Positions 8,102 to 17,416 of a DNA stretch of 46,373 nt are shown here, in pieces. The position numbers and the translations under genes are program-made. Each line of letters opens with the position of its first letter. Positions within the stretch are counted from its first letter, which is position 1. A model generated the notes under the pieces. It did not search any database and was not told the DNA's origin. It was given only the letters and a program-made list of their open reading frames with translations. The stretch lies in the NCBI GenBank assembly GCA_026706845.1, contig JAPOXY010000205.1, forward strand, positions 1 to 46,373, read 5' to 3'. The DNA comes from Gemmatimonadota bacterium. GTDB taxonomy: Bacteria > Latescibacterota > UBA2968.

Positions 8102-9418
8102 ATGGAACGAGAACTTCTACAACAGGCAGAACAGGCGGTTGATCAGGCGCGCGGAGCAGGTGCGAATGATGCGATAGCGCGGGTGCGGGATGAAAATAGC
8201 ACGGAGTACACGTATCGCGATGGGAATATTGAGCAGGTCCAACAGAGTGCTGCCCGCGGCTTGAGTATTCAATTATATGTCAATGGGCGGTATTCGACAC
8301 ACCAGACCTCGGATTTGCGCGCGGCGTCTGTTGCCCGGTTTATCGAAGATGCAGTTGCGCTGACACAGCATCTGGCTGAAGATTCGCATCGCGTTATTCC
8401 CGATGCTGCACTGTATGACAATCGTCCGGATACTGACCTCCAATCCGACGATGTTGTGGTGCGCGATTTGCCCCGCGAAGCGTGTATTGATTGGTTAAAA
8501 AAAATGGATGCTGTCACCCATACAGATGACCGTGTGGTGAGTGCTACCGCCGATGTTTACTATGGTTGGAATACGTCGGCTCGGGTGAGTTCAAATGGAT
8601 TTTCGGGGATACAGAGCGGGACTTCGATAGGCTATGGCGCGAGTGTGACGCTCAAAGAGGGCGAGCACGGGCGTCCCGAAGACCATCGCTATGTGCGGGC
8701 GCATCATTTGTCGGATTTGCCCGATCCAGAGGCGGTTGCGCGCGAGAGCCTCGACCGCGCACTTTCCCGATTGGGGAGTGAAAAAGCGCCGAGTGGGCGG
8801 GCGACTATGGTGGTTGATCCCGAAGCTGGCGGGCGTTTGATTGGCGCGATATGGGGTGCGTTGCAGGCGCGCAGCATTCAGCAGAATCGGTCTTTTCTCG
8901 CTGATAAAAAAGACGCGCAAATTGCCAGTTCGCTCCTGTCGGTGACAGATGATCCCCTGATGGTGCGCGGTCTCGCATCTCGGCATTACGATGGCGAGGG
9001 GATTTCGGCAAAGCGCAGGTGTGTCGTCGATCAGGGCGTCTTGCAAATGTATTATGTCGATACGTATTACGGGCGCAAACTCGGCTGGGAGCCTACAACT
9101 GGAATGTCGTCTAATCTCGTTTTTGCACCGGGCGATAAAGATCTCAATGGCCTGATTGCAGAGATCGAGGATGGCTTTCACGTCACGTCCTGGCTCGGCG
9201 GCAATGCCGATACGACGACTGGGGATTTCTCTTATGGTTTTCGCGGCTTTCGCATTGCCAACGGGCAGAAGACGGGTGCGGTATCGGAAATGAATATCGC
9301 TGGCAATTTTCTCGATTTGTTGCAAAATCTCGTCGCCGTGGGCAATGATCCCAATGTCTATTCCAGCGTGCAAACGCCTACTCTAATTTTTGACAATGTG
9401 GCGTTTAGCGGAAAGTAA
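8102..9418 (+). CDS. pmbA: TldE/PmbA, partner subunit of TldD
   Basis: This 438-aa protein begins on the base after the tldD stop. It is the non-catalytic TldE/PmbA partner that completes the substrate chamber. It shares the overall TldD layout: an N-terminal domain with VRDENSTEYTYRDGNIEQV, a central region ending VVDPEAGGRLIG, and the C-terminal GNADTTTGDFSYGFRGFRI and EMNIAGNFLDLL blocks. It lacks the HExxxH zinc motif, as expected. Length and order (D then E) are normal for the family. Confidence 0.93.
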   Translation: MERELLQQAEQAVDQARGAGANDAIARVRDENSTEYTYRDGNIEQVQQSAARGLSIQLYVNGRYSTHQTSDLRAASVARFIEDAVALTQHLAEDSHRVIPDAALYDNRPDTDLQSDDVVVRDLPREACIDWLKKMDAVTHTDDRVVSATADVYYGWNTSARVSSNGFSGIQSGTSIGYGASVTLKEGEHGRPEDHRYVRAHHLSDLPDPEAVARESLDRALSRLGSEKAPSGRATMVVDPEAGGRLIGAIWGALQARSIQQNRSFLADKKDAQIASSLLSVTDDPLMVRGLASRHYDGEGISAKRRCVVDQGVLQMYYVDTYYGRKLGWEPTTGMSSNLVFAPGDKDLNGLIAEIEDGFHVTSWLGGNADTTTGDFSYGFRGFRIANGQKTGAVSEMNIAGNFLDLLQNLVAVGNDPNVYSSVQTPTLIFDNVAFSGK

Positions 9419-9445
9419 AAAGAGTGGCATTAGAGAGGGTAAATA

Positions 9446-10729
9446 ATGTCTGCCGCGTCAAAAACGTCGCGCCATATTGCATTGGATATCCTCTGTCGCG
9501 TTGAACGGGGCGCTTATCTCGACCGTTTGCTCGACGCGCAGCGCGAGCATATCCGCGGTCCCGATGGCGATTTGCTTCACCATCTCGTGCGGGGTACGCT
9601 GACCTATCGGGCGCGTCTCGACCATATTTTGACGCCCTATCTCAAAAAATCCCTGTCCAGACAGCACGCAAAACTCCGCAATCTCCTGCGCCTCGGTGTT
9701 TACCAACTCCAGTATCTCGACCGCGTGCCGCCTTATGCGGTTGTTTCTGAATCCGTTATTCTCGCCCGTCACATTCTCGGGGAGCCGGTCGCCAGACTGG
9801 TCAATGCGGTGTTGCGCGGTGTGGCCGAGAATCGCAAGCCTGTTGTTTTTCCCGATTTTGATAGCGATCCCGTTGAGTATCTCGCCATTATGACATCACA
9901 TCCCCAATGGCTCGTCGCGCGGTGGATCAAACGCTATGGCGTGGATGAGACACGCGCCCTGTGTGAATTTAATAATGCCCAACCTACCCTGACCATTCGC
10001 CCCAATGCGTTGCGAACGACGTCCGATGCTTTGCGCGATCAACTCGCTCTCGAAGGGATTGACACCGAATTTGCAGCATCCAATCTCCTCGCTGTATCCC
10101 AGGTGGGTCATCTTTTTCAGAGCAGGGCTTATTGCGATGGTCTCTTTAGCGTTCAAGGCGCAGGGGCTGCAATGGTTGTTCCCCTGCTCGATCCCCAACC
10201 CGGCGAGGCTGTTCTCGATTTGTGCAGTGCGCCCGGCGGCAAAACCACTGCTATGGCCGAGCGTATGAAAAATCGGGGTTTTATTCTCGCTACAGATCTC
10301 TATCCGCGTCGCCTCGAAATGCTAAAAAAAAACACGCACCGACTCGGGATTACATGTGTTTACCCTCTCGCTGTCGATGCGCGTTGTCTGGCTGTGAATC
10401 GCTTATTTGATCGGGTTCTGGTCGATGTGCCCTGTTCCTCGCTGGGTATTCTGAATCACCATCCCGACCTGCGCTGGCGAAAATTCGATATTCACGGTCT
10501 TGCGCGCTTGCAGCGTACTCTTCTCGATAGCGCTGCCGATTACGTGCGCCCGGGCGGCGTTCTGGTTTACAGCACTTGCACGCTTGAACCGGAGGAAAAT
10601 GAGCGCGTTGTCGAAGGCTTTTTAAGCGATCATCCGGGCTTTCGAGTGACCCATCCCTATTTGCAATTGCTGCCCCATCAAACTGGTAATGACGGTGTTT
10701 TTGCCGTGCGGTTGAAGCGCTCTGTTTAG
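9446..10729 (+). CDS. rsmB: 16S rRNA m5C967 methyltransferase RsmB
   Basis: The 427-aa protein has an N-terminal NusB-like RNA-binding domain (about residues 8-140: ALDILCRVERGAYLDRLL, LRLGVYQLQYLDRVPPYAVV) and a C-terminal Fmu/NOL1-type Rossmann methyltransferase domain. SAM binding is shown by LDLCSAPGGKTTAMAE. The two cysteines of the m5C mechanism are C330 in DVPCSS and C378 in YSTCTLEPEE. It modifies a cytosine of 16S rRNA during ribosome assembly. The stop codon overlaps that of the converging sulfatase by a few bases. Confidence 0.94.
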   Translation: MSAASKTSRHIALDILCRVERGAYLDRLLDAQREHIRGPDGDLLHHLVRGTLTYRARLDHILTPYLKKSLSRQHAKLRNLLRLGVYQLQYLDRVPPYAVVSESVILARHILGEPVARLVNAVLRGVAENRKPVVFPDFDSDPVEYLAIMTSHPQWLVARWIKRYGVDETRALCEFNNAQPTLTIRPNALRTTSDALRDQLALEGIDTEFAASNLLAVSQVGHLFQSRAYCDGLFSVQGAGAAMVVPLLDPQPGEAVLDLCSAPGGKTTAMAERMKNRGFILATDLYPRRLEMLKKNTHRLGITCVYPLAVDARCLAVNRLFDRVLVDVPCSSLGILNHHPDLRWRKFDIHGLARLQRTLLDSAADYVRPGGVLVYSTCTLEPEENERVVEGFLSDHPGFRVTHPYLQLLPHQTGNDGVFAVRLKRSV

Positions 10730-12210
10730 ACCAACTCGTAGTGTCTGGAGTCAGGTGGAGGCACTGGCCGGGCATCTTCGGTGTTGATGCTCCAGTCGGC
10801 CAGTCGCAGTCGCATGGCGGCGAGGGCGTCGCGATGTTGATCTTCGTCGATTACATTGACCAGTTCGCCTGGATCGGCGACGAGGTCGTAGAGTTCGTCG
10901 CGGTCTCCCATGGGGTCGTGGACGTACTTCCACTCACGGGTGCGGACCATTTTGCACCGACCGGCTGCCTCGCGCCACTGCAAGGTGTCAATCAGGGTTT
11001 TGCGGCCCCAGGGTTGAGGTAGCTTTTCCAGGTCGGGCATGGTAAAGAGCGGTCCCCCGCTTCCGTATTCGGAAAAGGTCGCGTCCCTGGGTGCGGCTGC
11101 GGTTACAGTGGGTAGGGGTATTCCGTGCATGGCATGCGGCTGCGCCAGCCCTTGCAAGTGTAGCAACGTGGGCACGACATCAATCAGATTGGCCATGCTT
11201 TGATCGCGCACCCCGGCGGTGACCTGTCCGGGCCAGGAGACGATCAGCGGCACCCGCGTCAGGCTGTCGTAGAAGACCCCGCCTTTGCACTGCATGGCGT
11301 GTTCTCCCATAAAGTCGCCGTGGTCCGAACAAAAGACCACAATTGTTTGCTCTCGCAGCCCCAGTGCGTCGAGTTTGTCGAGTATTTGGCCGAGTGCGTC
11401 GTCGATAAAGCGCACCATGCCAAAATACGAGGCCATAACGCCGTAAACGTCTTCAATTGGATCGCGGTGCATCCCCAGCATCTGGTAGAGCACGCGGTTG
11501 CGTTCGGGTGCGCGCTCGTCGTCGAATTCGCCGTTGCGCCAGGGGGGAAGGTCAATATTTTCGGGCGGAAACAAGGCCGCGTACTCGGCCGGACACAGCC
11601 AGGACTCGTGTGGATCGGGAAAGGAGACCCACAGGGCAAAGGGTTGGTCTTGGTACTTTTCGATAAAGCGCGTCGTCTGTCCGGCGATCAGGCCGGTGGA
11701 GTGATCCTCCAACGGCAACTCGGAGGTGCCGTAGCTGAAGCGGGGGTTCTGATGGGCGAGCTGGCGATTTTCGGCGGCGACCTTGCGTCGGCCTTCTGCC
11801 GGGCGGAACCAGTCCATGCCCCGCGTCTCTTCGCCGCTACCACCGTGGGTACCGGGGTTCCACACGTCGAAGAGGGCCAAATCCTCCTCCTGTTCGAAGC
11901 AGTGGTTTTTGCCGATCAGGCCCGTGGCGTAGCCCTCTGCTTTCCAGAGTTGCCAGGCGTGTTCGGCACCGGCTGGCATCAAGGTCTGGTTGCGTCGGCC
12001 CCCGTGCGAGTGGGGAAATTGCGAAGTCCAAAATGAGATGCGCGCTGGCACGCAGAGGGGGTGCGGGGTGATGGCGTTTTCAAAGAGAACCCCGCTATCT
12101 GCTAGGCGTTCCATCGACGGGGTTTGGCAAAAGGTGTTGCCGTAGAGATGGCTGGCCGTGGCGCGCTGTTGATCGGTCATGATTACCAGGATGTTGGGGC
12201 GGTCAGTCAT
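10726..12210 (-). CDS. Type I (formylglycine-dependent) sulfatase
   Basis: The 494-aa protein belongs to the alkaline-phosphatase-fold sulfatases, which hydrolyse sulfate esters of polysaccharides or small molecules. It opens with NILVIMTDQQRATASHLYG, holding a metal-binding Asp. The signature C53-V-P-A-R carries the Cys to be oxidised to formylglycine; the family motif is C-x-(P/A)-S/A-R. VVFCSDHGDFMGEH supplies the second metal site, and a GGVFYDSLTRVPLIVSWPG block follows. No signal peptide is evident, so it may act in the cytoplasm. It starts 20 bp downstream of the sat stop on the same strand, suggesting cotranscription. The substrate cannot be told from sequence. Confidence 0.93.
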   Translation of the reverse strand: MTDRPNILVIMTDQQRATASHLYGNTFCQTPSMERLADSGVLFENAITPHPLCVPARISFWTSQFPHSHGGRRNQTLMPAGAEHAWQLWKAEGYATGLIGKNHCFEQEEDLALFDVWNPGTHGGSGEETRGMDWFRPAEGRRKVAAENRQLAHQNPRFSYGTSELPLEDHSTGLIAGQTTRFIEKYQDQPFALWVSFPDPHESWLCPAEYAALFPPENIDLPPWRNGEFDDERAPERNRVLYQMLGMHRDPIEDVYGVMASYFGMVRFIDDALGQILDKLDALGLREQTIVVFCSDHGDFMGEHAMQCKGGVFYDSLTRVPLIVSWPGQVTAGVRDQSMANLIDVVPTLLHLQGLAQPHAMHGIPLPTVTAAAPRDATFSEYGSGGPLFTMPDLEKLPQPWGRKTLIDTLQWREAAGRCKMVRTREWKYVHDPMGDRDELYDLVADPGELVNVIDEDQHRDALAAMRLRLADWSINTEDARPVPPPDSRHYELV

Positions 12211-12230
12211 GGTGTTCTGCCTCGTTTTTG

Positions 12231-13493
12231 TTATGCGGCTGCCGACATGGCTTTGCTCAATATCTCCGATGTGCTGGGGCGCATGATTCGGGGATCGACT
12301 TGTTCGCCGTTGCTGAGTGTGTCGCGCACTTGAGAGCCTGAGATAAAGACCGGTTGTTCATCGGGGTGATGTTCCATCAAATCCACGCGTCCAAGTGATT
12401 CGTAATAGGCGGCAAATCCCACGTTTACGGGCTGAATTTGCAGGTCGCCATTCAGATGATCAAAAATTTCCTGTGCATCGAAGTCTCCCCAGATCGCGCT
12501 GCCGTCGTGATAGGGGGCATCGGCGTGTTTGCGGCCGATAATGATGTCGGTAAATCCAAAGTTTTGGCGATAAATGGCATGCATGACGGCTTCTTTGGGT
12601 CCGGCGTAGAACATTTTGATGTCCAGCCCGAGCAAAATGACTCTATCCGGTACAGATTCACCGCGTTTTTGCCAGAGTTCCACATCGCTATCCCCTTCGC
12701 CCAGTCCCCGAGATGCGATGAGTGCTTCGTAAGTTTGCATGCGAATCTCTGCGTTCACGTCGTCCGATTTGGTTTCTCCCACGAGGGGATTTAAGCACGC
12801 GCCTGCGTTGTGTCCCTGGCGCAGGAGGGTTTCCAAACCATATACCAGTGCGTATTCGTGTGCCCGATGCAGGGCATTGCGCGTTTGAAATGCCACAACG
12901 CGGTTCCAGCCTTTTTGTGTCAGGAGGGGTCTGATTTCACGCGGGCTGAGGACGTATTGTCCAAAATGTGGATTTTTGGGTTGGGATAGTACCTGAATTT
13001 CGCCGCCGAGGAGATGGGTTTTGTCGGCATCGCCATTCAGGACCATGTCGGCACCGGGATGGTCTGTGCGGTCCGTTAAATATACGCGCTGAAGATATTT
13101 GGTTTTGTCCCATTCAAAGATGTCGCTGATGTCCAGTACCGCCACAGTTTCGCCAGATGTGTTTTCCAATGCGACTTTTTGCCCAATCGAAAGGGTTTTG
13201 GCGAGGTCGGAACTCACGGGTAGTGATATTGGGATCGTCCAGGCATAGCACTTGCCGCCCACTTCGATGACGGATTCGTCGAGTACTCGATGATATGTTT
13301 GTGCATCCATTGGTCCTGTTAGTGGACTCAATCCGCCGTCGCCAAAACGATAGACCGAGGATAGATCTGCATCGCTGACCGGGACACGCGTCAGTCCGTT
13401 TGCTCTGGATAAAAATGTTTCAACATCTACTATCAGGCGATTGACCGGTTCGGATAGACCACCGTGGGGTGCAATCAGGGGTGTATCGGACAT
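12231..13493 (-). CDS. sat: Sulfate adenylyltransferase (ATP sulfurylase)
   Basis: This 420-aa homomeric-type ATP sulfurylase forms adenosine phosphosulfate from ATP and sulfate (or ATP from APS in sulfur oxidisers). Motifs are [11 protein letters not shown] (the QxRNxxHxxH nucleotide loop), [16 protein letters not shown], the [10 protein letters not shown] variant of GRDHAG, and [14 protein letters not shown]. The start is set at the ATG at 13493, preceded by GGAGG with 9-nt spacing; an in-frame ATG 42 nt further upstream lacks such a site. It heads a probable two-gene unit with the sulfatase. No APS kinase or APS reductase is in the window, so assimilatory or dissimilatory use is not decided here. 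Confidence 0.95.
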   Translation of the reverse strand: MSDTPLIAPHGGLSEPVNRLIVDVETFLSRANGLTRVPVSDADLSSVYRFGDGGLSPLTGPMDAQTYHRVLDESVIEVGGKCYAWTIPISLPVSSDLAKTLSIGQKVALENTSGETVAVLDISDIFEWDKTKYLQRVYLTDRTDHPGADMVLNGDADKTHLLGGEIQVLSQPKNPHFGQYVLSPREIRPLLTQKGWNRVVAFQTRNALHRAHEYALVYGLETLLRQGHNAGACLNPLVGETKSDDVNAEIRMQTYEALIASRGLGEGDSDVELWQKRGESVPDRVILLGLDIKMFYAGPKEAVMHAIYRQNFGFTDIIIGRKHADAPYHDGSAIWGDFDAQEIFDHLNGDLQIQPVNVGFAAYYESLGRVDLMEHHPDEQPVFISGSQVRDTLSNGEQVDPRIMRPSTSEILSKAMSAAA

Positions 13494-13602
13494 TTGGATA
13501 AACCTCCAGTGTTGTTTTTGATATTCTTGATTCACTAAGTAATGAATATATCTTTGACCTGTTTTCTGTCAAGAAAGAAAGCGGTTTTGGGCTTCTGCTT
13601 CT

Positions 13603-14658
13603 TCAACGCAATTCATCCCACTTGAATTCCAGGCGGATGAGATCTGGGGGCGATTCGCGCAGGTGGAGGGATTTATAGGTTATGATATTGAAATACACTT
13701 TTTCGGCGCGCGTTGTGAAATAAGGCATCGCATAATACCCGTCGGGTACAACTGCGCCTTCGTAATTGTCCAGTATGGCATAGGTGAGGATGTCGAGTGA
13801 TTCGGGATCAAATTTGAATAGACACAGTTTCATGCCGCGTATCGATTTCATGTAATTTCTACCGATAAAGTAGTAGTTGCCATCTCGCTTGAAAAGTCGC
13901 GGTCTGCCTATCTGGGCGCGTATGAATTTGTAGGTCTGTGTCAGGTTCACTTCTCTGATTAAGTGGAACGATCTATCGGTAAAATGCATTCGCTGGATGC
14001 CGTCCAGACCTCGTGTGTTGAAGATGTATCCGTCTTCATATCGCAGGAAGGATGTTTCATTGATGGGGGCGTTGCCAAAGGCTTTTGTGAGGTTAGCTAC
14101 AAACTGCCAACTTTTCCCATTGTCATCGGATCGAATCACATCCACATTGGGATTGTTATTTCGATAATGCCGGTAGGGCGTCAGGAGCATCCAGGTCGTT
14201 TCGTCCTCTGTCAGAGATTCAAAGGCATAGACATATTCCGTACCGTTGATGGAGCCGAGTTTTTCCCCGCCTTCAAAATGCACGCCATTGTCCGAAGACC
14301 GATATGCAAGAAGCCCGAATTTGTCTTTGGAATTTGGGAAATGGGGATCTACGTACAGGCCAATATCGCCATTGGCGAATCGGACAAATTCTCCGTTCTG
14401 GATCGTGAATCCATCCAGGTGCGCGACAATTTTCCGATCCGAAATTGTCCCCGTGGTGGGATTGTAGCGAAATATCTCCCAGTCGGCGGCTGGTTCTGTG
14501 TTGTGCCGGGTGCCGCGTTTGTAGGCGATCAGGACATTATGCTCGTCCAGAAACAAGAGGTGTGGGGCTTTCACATAAGGCAGTGTCTTTTGTTCTGCGG
14601 CTCGTATCAGGATTTCCTGGGTTTTGTAATGAGGTAGAATGGGGATATGAGGTTTCAT
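13603..14658 (-). CDS. Sialidase-fold / BNR (Asp-box) repeat protein
   Basis: The 351-aa protein has at least two Asp-box motifs of the form S-x-D-x-G-x-x-(W/F), YRSSDNGVHFE and IRSDDNGKSWQF, on a six-bladed beta-propeller pattern typical of sialidase-superfamily proteins. It has no evident signal peptide. The catalytic Arg triad of true sialidases cannot be assigned with confidence, so the enzyme activity is unknown; many relatives are annotated only as exo-alpha-sialidase-like. It begins 10 bp after the leucine-rich lipoprotein gene on the same strand. Its ribosome site is weak, which fits translational coupling to that gene. Confidence 0.7.
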   Translation of the reverse strand: MKPHIPILPHYKTQEILIRAAEQKTLPYVKAPHLLFLDEHNVLIAYKRGTRHNTEPAADWEIFRYNPTTGTISDRKIVAHLDGFTIQNGEFVRFANGDIGLYVDPHFPNSKDKFGLLAYRSSDNGVHFEGGEKLGSINGTEYVYAFESLTEDETTWMLLTPYRHYRNNNPNVDVIRSDDNGKSWQFVANLTKAFGNAPINETSFLRYEDGYIFNTRGLDGIQRMHFTDRSFHLIREVNLTQTYKFIRAQIGRPRLFKRDGNYYFIGRNYMKSIRGMKLCLFKFDPESLDILTYAILDNYEGAVVPDGYYAMPYFTTRAEKVYFNIITYKSLHLRESPPDLIRLEFKWDELR

Positions 14659-14667
14659 GGTATTTTT

Positions 14668-15276
14668 CTACTGGCAGTTGGTACCAAGAAAAAAGGGTAT
14701 GCCTTGAAGCCATGTCTGAAAGGCAGCATTGAGCGGCGCGCATAGCTCCGTGTCTTGAAAGATGAATTCCTTTAGATTCGTCAGGTTTGTCAGGCTTTGG
14801 GGAAGTGGACCCGTCAGGCCATTCTGGTCGAGATACAGTCCCGTGAGGTTGGACAGATTGCTCAATTCAGAGGGGATTGATCCGCTCAATGCATTTCTGG
14901 AAAGATACAGGTCCGTGAGGTTGGACAGATTGCCCAATTCGGAGGGGATTGGGCCATGCAACTGATTGTTGGAAAGATTTAATGTTTTGAGGTCGGACAA
15001 TTTGCCCAATGCCCCGGGAAGTTCGCCCGTTAGATTATTGTTGGCGAGGTCCAGGGCTATGACCCGTTCATTAGAAACCGTGATGCCATGCCAGGTCGAA
15101 AGATCACTATCGCTCAGCCAATTTGTTTTGTTCGTCCAGTTTGCTCCGTTGGTTGCGTTGTACAGGGCTACCAGTACATCGCGGTCTGCCGCCAGTGACT
15201 GTTCTGGTCCCGTGCTGTTCTTCCCACAACTGAAAAGGAGAAATACCAGCATAATGTAAATGGGAAATGGTCGCAT
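14668..15276 (-). CDS. Leucine-rich repeat lipoprotein
   Basis: This 202-aa protein has a 17-residue signal ending LLFSC, a good lipobox with the lipidated Cys at about residue 17. An N-terminal cap follows (ALYNATNGANWTNKTNWL and STWHGITV), then four to five leucine-rich repeats of about 24 residues with the pattern L-x-x-L-x-L-x-x-N-x-L-x-G-x-(I/L)-P (for example LKTLNLSNNQLHGPIPSEL). This is the plant-like LRR class also found in bacteria. It closes with a Cys-containing C-terminal cap. It is probably a surface or periplasmic binding module. It precedes the sialidase-fold gene by 10 bp, so the two may act on one glycan or protein substrate; that is inference. Confidence 0.85.
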   Translation of the reverse strand: MRPFPIYIMLVFLLFSCGKNSTGPEQSLAADRDVLVALYNATNGANWTNKTNWLSDSDLSTWHGITVSNERVIALDLANNNLTGELPGALGKLSDLKTLNLSNNQLHGPIPSELGNLSNLTDLYLSRNALSGSIPSELSNLSNLTGLYLDQNGLTGPLPQSLTNLTNLKEFIFQDTELCAPLNAAFQTWLQGIPFFLGTNCQ

Positions 15277-15364
15277 TATGCCATCCTCAAAAAAAGGCTA
15301 CCGAAAGAACGAAATCGGTGACCTATTATGAGGTTGTTTTCTCTTTTATGTCAATATATAAAAA

Positions 15365-15400
15365 AACAGGCACTTGCTAGAATGTACGTAAGTGCCTGTT
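15365..15400 (-). terminator. Intrinsic terminator downstream of tRNA-Lys
   Basis: AACAGGCACTT and AAGTGCCTGTT make an 11-bp stem with a 14-nt loop. On the minus strand it is followed by a run of T (A-tract 15359-15366), seven bases after the tRNA 3' end. Confidence 0.85.
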
Positions 15401-15406
15401 AGATTA

Positions 15407-15482
<76 letters not shown>

Positions 15483-15527
15483 GTTTTTTATGTACGATTG
15501 GAAATGTAAAGAAGCCTTTGTGTGATG

Positions 15528-16001
15528 TCAAGCCTTGCGAACATAAGTTCCGCTGCGTCCGCCACTTTTTTGTAAGAGACAGATTTCTCCGATGACCATG
15601 TTGCGATCTACTGCTTTGCACATGTCGTAAATGGTCAATAGGGCGACACTGACCGCGGTGAGCGCTTCCATTTCGACACCTGTGCGGTCGGGTACGCGCA
15701 CGGTTGCACGCACTATAATGCTCGCGTTTTCGGTCTCAAAGTTGAGTTCGACGCCCGTAATGCCCAGCGGGTGACACATTGGGATGAGGTCAGAGGTGCG
15801 CTTGGCAGCCATGATGCCCGCAATGCGTGCGGTTTCCAGCACATTGCCTTTGGGTATGTTTCCCCCGGTGATGAGTTGCAGGGTTTCGGGCCGCATTTCA
15901 ATTTTGCCCGATGCGATCGCCTCGCGGTCTGTCACATCTTTATCTGTGACATCCACCATCTTTACGGATCCCTGTTCGTCAATATGTGTCAATTTTGCCA
16001 T
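15528..16001 (-). CDS. moaC: Cyclic pyranopterin monophosphate synthase MoaC
   Basis: The 157-aa enzyme makes cyclic pyranopterin monophosphate in molybdenum cofactor synthesis, together with the radical-SAM protein MoaA (not in this window). Motifs include [24 protein letters not shown] with the catalytic region His, [25 protein letters not shown], and GRSG near the C terminus. The length is typical. It starts 6 bp after the moeA stop, so moeA-moaC is one transcription unit read right to left. Confidence 0.96.
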   Translation of the reverse strand: MAKLTHIDEQGSVKMVDVTDKDVTDREAIASGKIEMRPETLQLITGGNIPKGNVLETARIAGIMAAKRTSDLIPMCHPLGITGVELNFETENASIIVRATVRVPDRTGVEMEALTAVSVALLTIYDMCKAVDRNMVIGEICLLQKSGGRSGTYVRKA

Positions 16002-16007
16002 GATCTT

Positions 16008-17231
16008 TTACCAGCTATTTAATAAAATGAGGTCTAATTCAGTTCCCGCACGCACATGGGCATCTTCGGCGTTGACCACGAATAAGCTGTTTGCGCGGGC
16101 CATTGAAAACAGGTCCGCCGAGCCGTGGTGCCCGACCCAGGAGCTTTCCCATATGCCGTTTTTGCTCGGAACACTGTGCGCGGGTACAAATTGCTTTCGC
16201 CCGGGCGTTTGTCGAAAGTCGGCACTGAGCACTGTGCGGACGGTGGGGAGGTGTACATCTGTCATGCACTGCATTTTTCTGATTGCAGGGCGCATGAGCA
16301 ATTCCAGGCCGACTACAGAAGATACTGGATTGCCGGGTAAGCCAAAGACCTGTCGCGGACCTTTTACGCCAAATGTCAGGGGTTTGCCGGGTTTCATGCG
16401 GATGCGGTCAAATAGTACTTCGACACCCAGATCTCGCATGCCGTCTTGCACCAGATCGTATTCGCCGGCGGAGACACCACCCGATAGGGCGACGATATCA
16501 CAGGTCTCCAGACCCTCGCCGATGGTTTGTATCAAGGCATGGATGTCGTCTTCTACTATGCCGAGATAACGCGCCTGCGCCCCCGAGCGCAAGACTTGAG
16601 CGACCATCGAGTACCCATTGCTATTTCGAATTTGACCGGGTTTGGGTTTGTGGTGTGGTTCCACCACTTCGCTGCCGGTTGCCACGATGCCGACTACTGG
16701 TTGGCGATAGACCTCGATATGGATATGTCCCACAGCGGCGAGAATGCCAACTTCGGGGGGGCGTATGACCGTGTTGGCCTGTAATACGACCTGATTGACG
16801 CGCACATCTTCGCCGAGGCGGGCGATATTTCTGCCTGTTTCCGTGGTGTCGAGCACGCGCACCTTTTTGGCATCTGCGTGTGGTTCTGTGTCTTCGACCA
16901 TAATTACCGTGTCTGCGCCATCGGGTACGGGTGCGCCTGTCATAATTTGAGAGGCTTGCCCACATTCTACGCGCTTTTGCGGGACTGTGCCCGCTGGGAT
17001 CTCTTCGATTACATCGAGTATGACCGGTGTATTACTGGATGCGGATGCGATATCTGCTCCCTGAAGGGCATAACCATCCATGAGGGCTTTGTCAAAGGGG
17101 GGCATATCGATATCTGAGCGCACATCTTCGGATAAAACGCGCCCGAGCACGTCGTCCAATCCCACGCGGATTTTGTCAATTGGCCGGGTATTTTCCATTA
17201 CAATGCGGATGGCGTCGTCCATTTCAATCAT
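16008..17231 (-). CDS. moeA: Molybdopterin molybdenumtransferase MoeA
   Basis: This 407-aa protein inserts molybdenum into adenylylated molybdopterin. It shows the N-terminal LGRVLSEDV and PPFDKALMDGYAL blocks, the IMTGAPVPDGADTVIMVED segment, the molybdopterin-binding core GIVATGSEVV, NSNGYSMVAQ and LSGGVSAGEYD, MKPGKPLTFG, and the GLPGNPVSS loop. AAGGAG lies 7 nt before the ATG. It is the first gene of the moeA-moaC unit. No molybdoenzyme gene is present in the window. Confidence 0.96.
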   Translation of the reverse strand: MIEMDDAIRIVMENTRPIDKIRVGLDDVLGRVLSEDVRSDIDMPPFDKALMDGYALQGADIASASSNTPVILDVIEEIPAGTVPQKRVECGQASQIMTGAPVPDGADTVIMVEDTEPHADAKKVRVLDTTETGRNIARLGEDVRVNQVVLQANTVIRPPEVGILAAVGHIHIEVYRQPVVGIVATGSEVVEPHHKPKPGQIRNSNGYSMVAQVLRSGAQARYLGIVEDDIHALIQTIGEGLETCDIVALSGGVSAGEYDLVQDGMRDLGVEVLFDRIRMKPGKPLTFGVKGPRQVFGLPGNPVSSVVGLELLMRPAIRKMQCMTDVHLPTVRTVLSADFRQTPGRKQFVPAHSVPSKNGIWESSWVGHHGSADLFSMARANSLFVVNAEDAHVRAGTELDLILLNSW

Positions 17232-17416
17232 ATTTTACTCCTTGTCTATTTTCCCAATCGCGCATAATATACGCAAACTCGTTCGAAGTATTTGAGATTT
17301 TTTTTTTGTTTTTTTCATAGAGTATGTCGATATTTGTTTAACATACTGTGTTCAAAATGACAATATTTTTGACGGGAAAAATCGCGATAGAGTGTATTTT
17401 AACTATGAGGAGCAAT

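Noticed and set aside
11200-12036. Plus-strand 278-codon frame opposite the first sulfatase
   Set aside because: It is a shadow of the sulfatase coding strand; the minus frame carries all sulfatase motifs.
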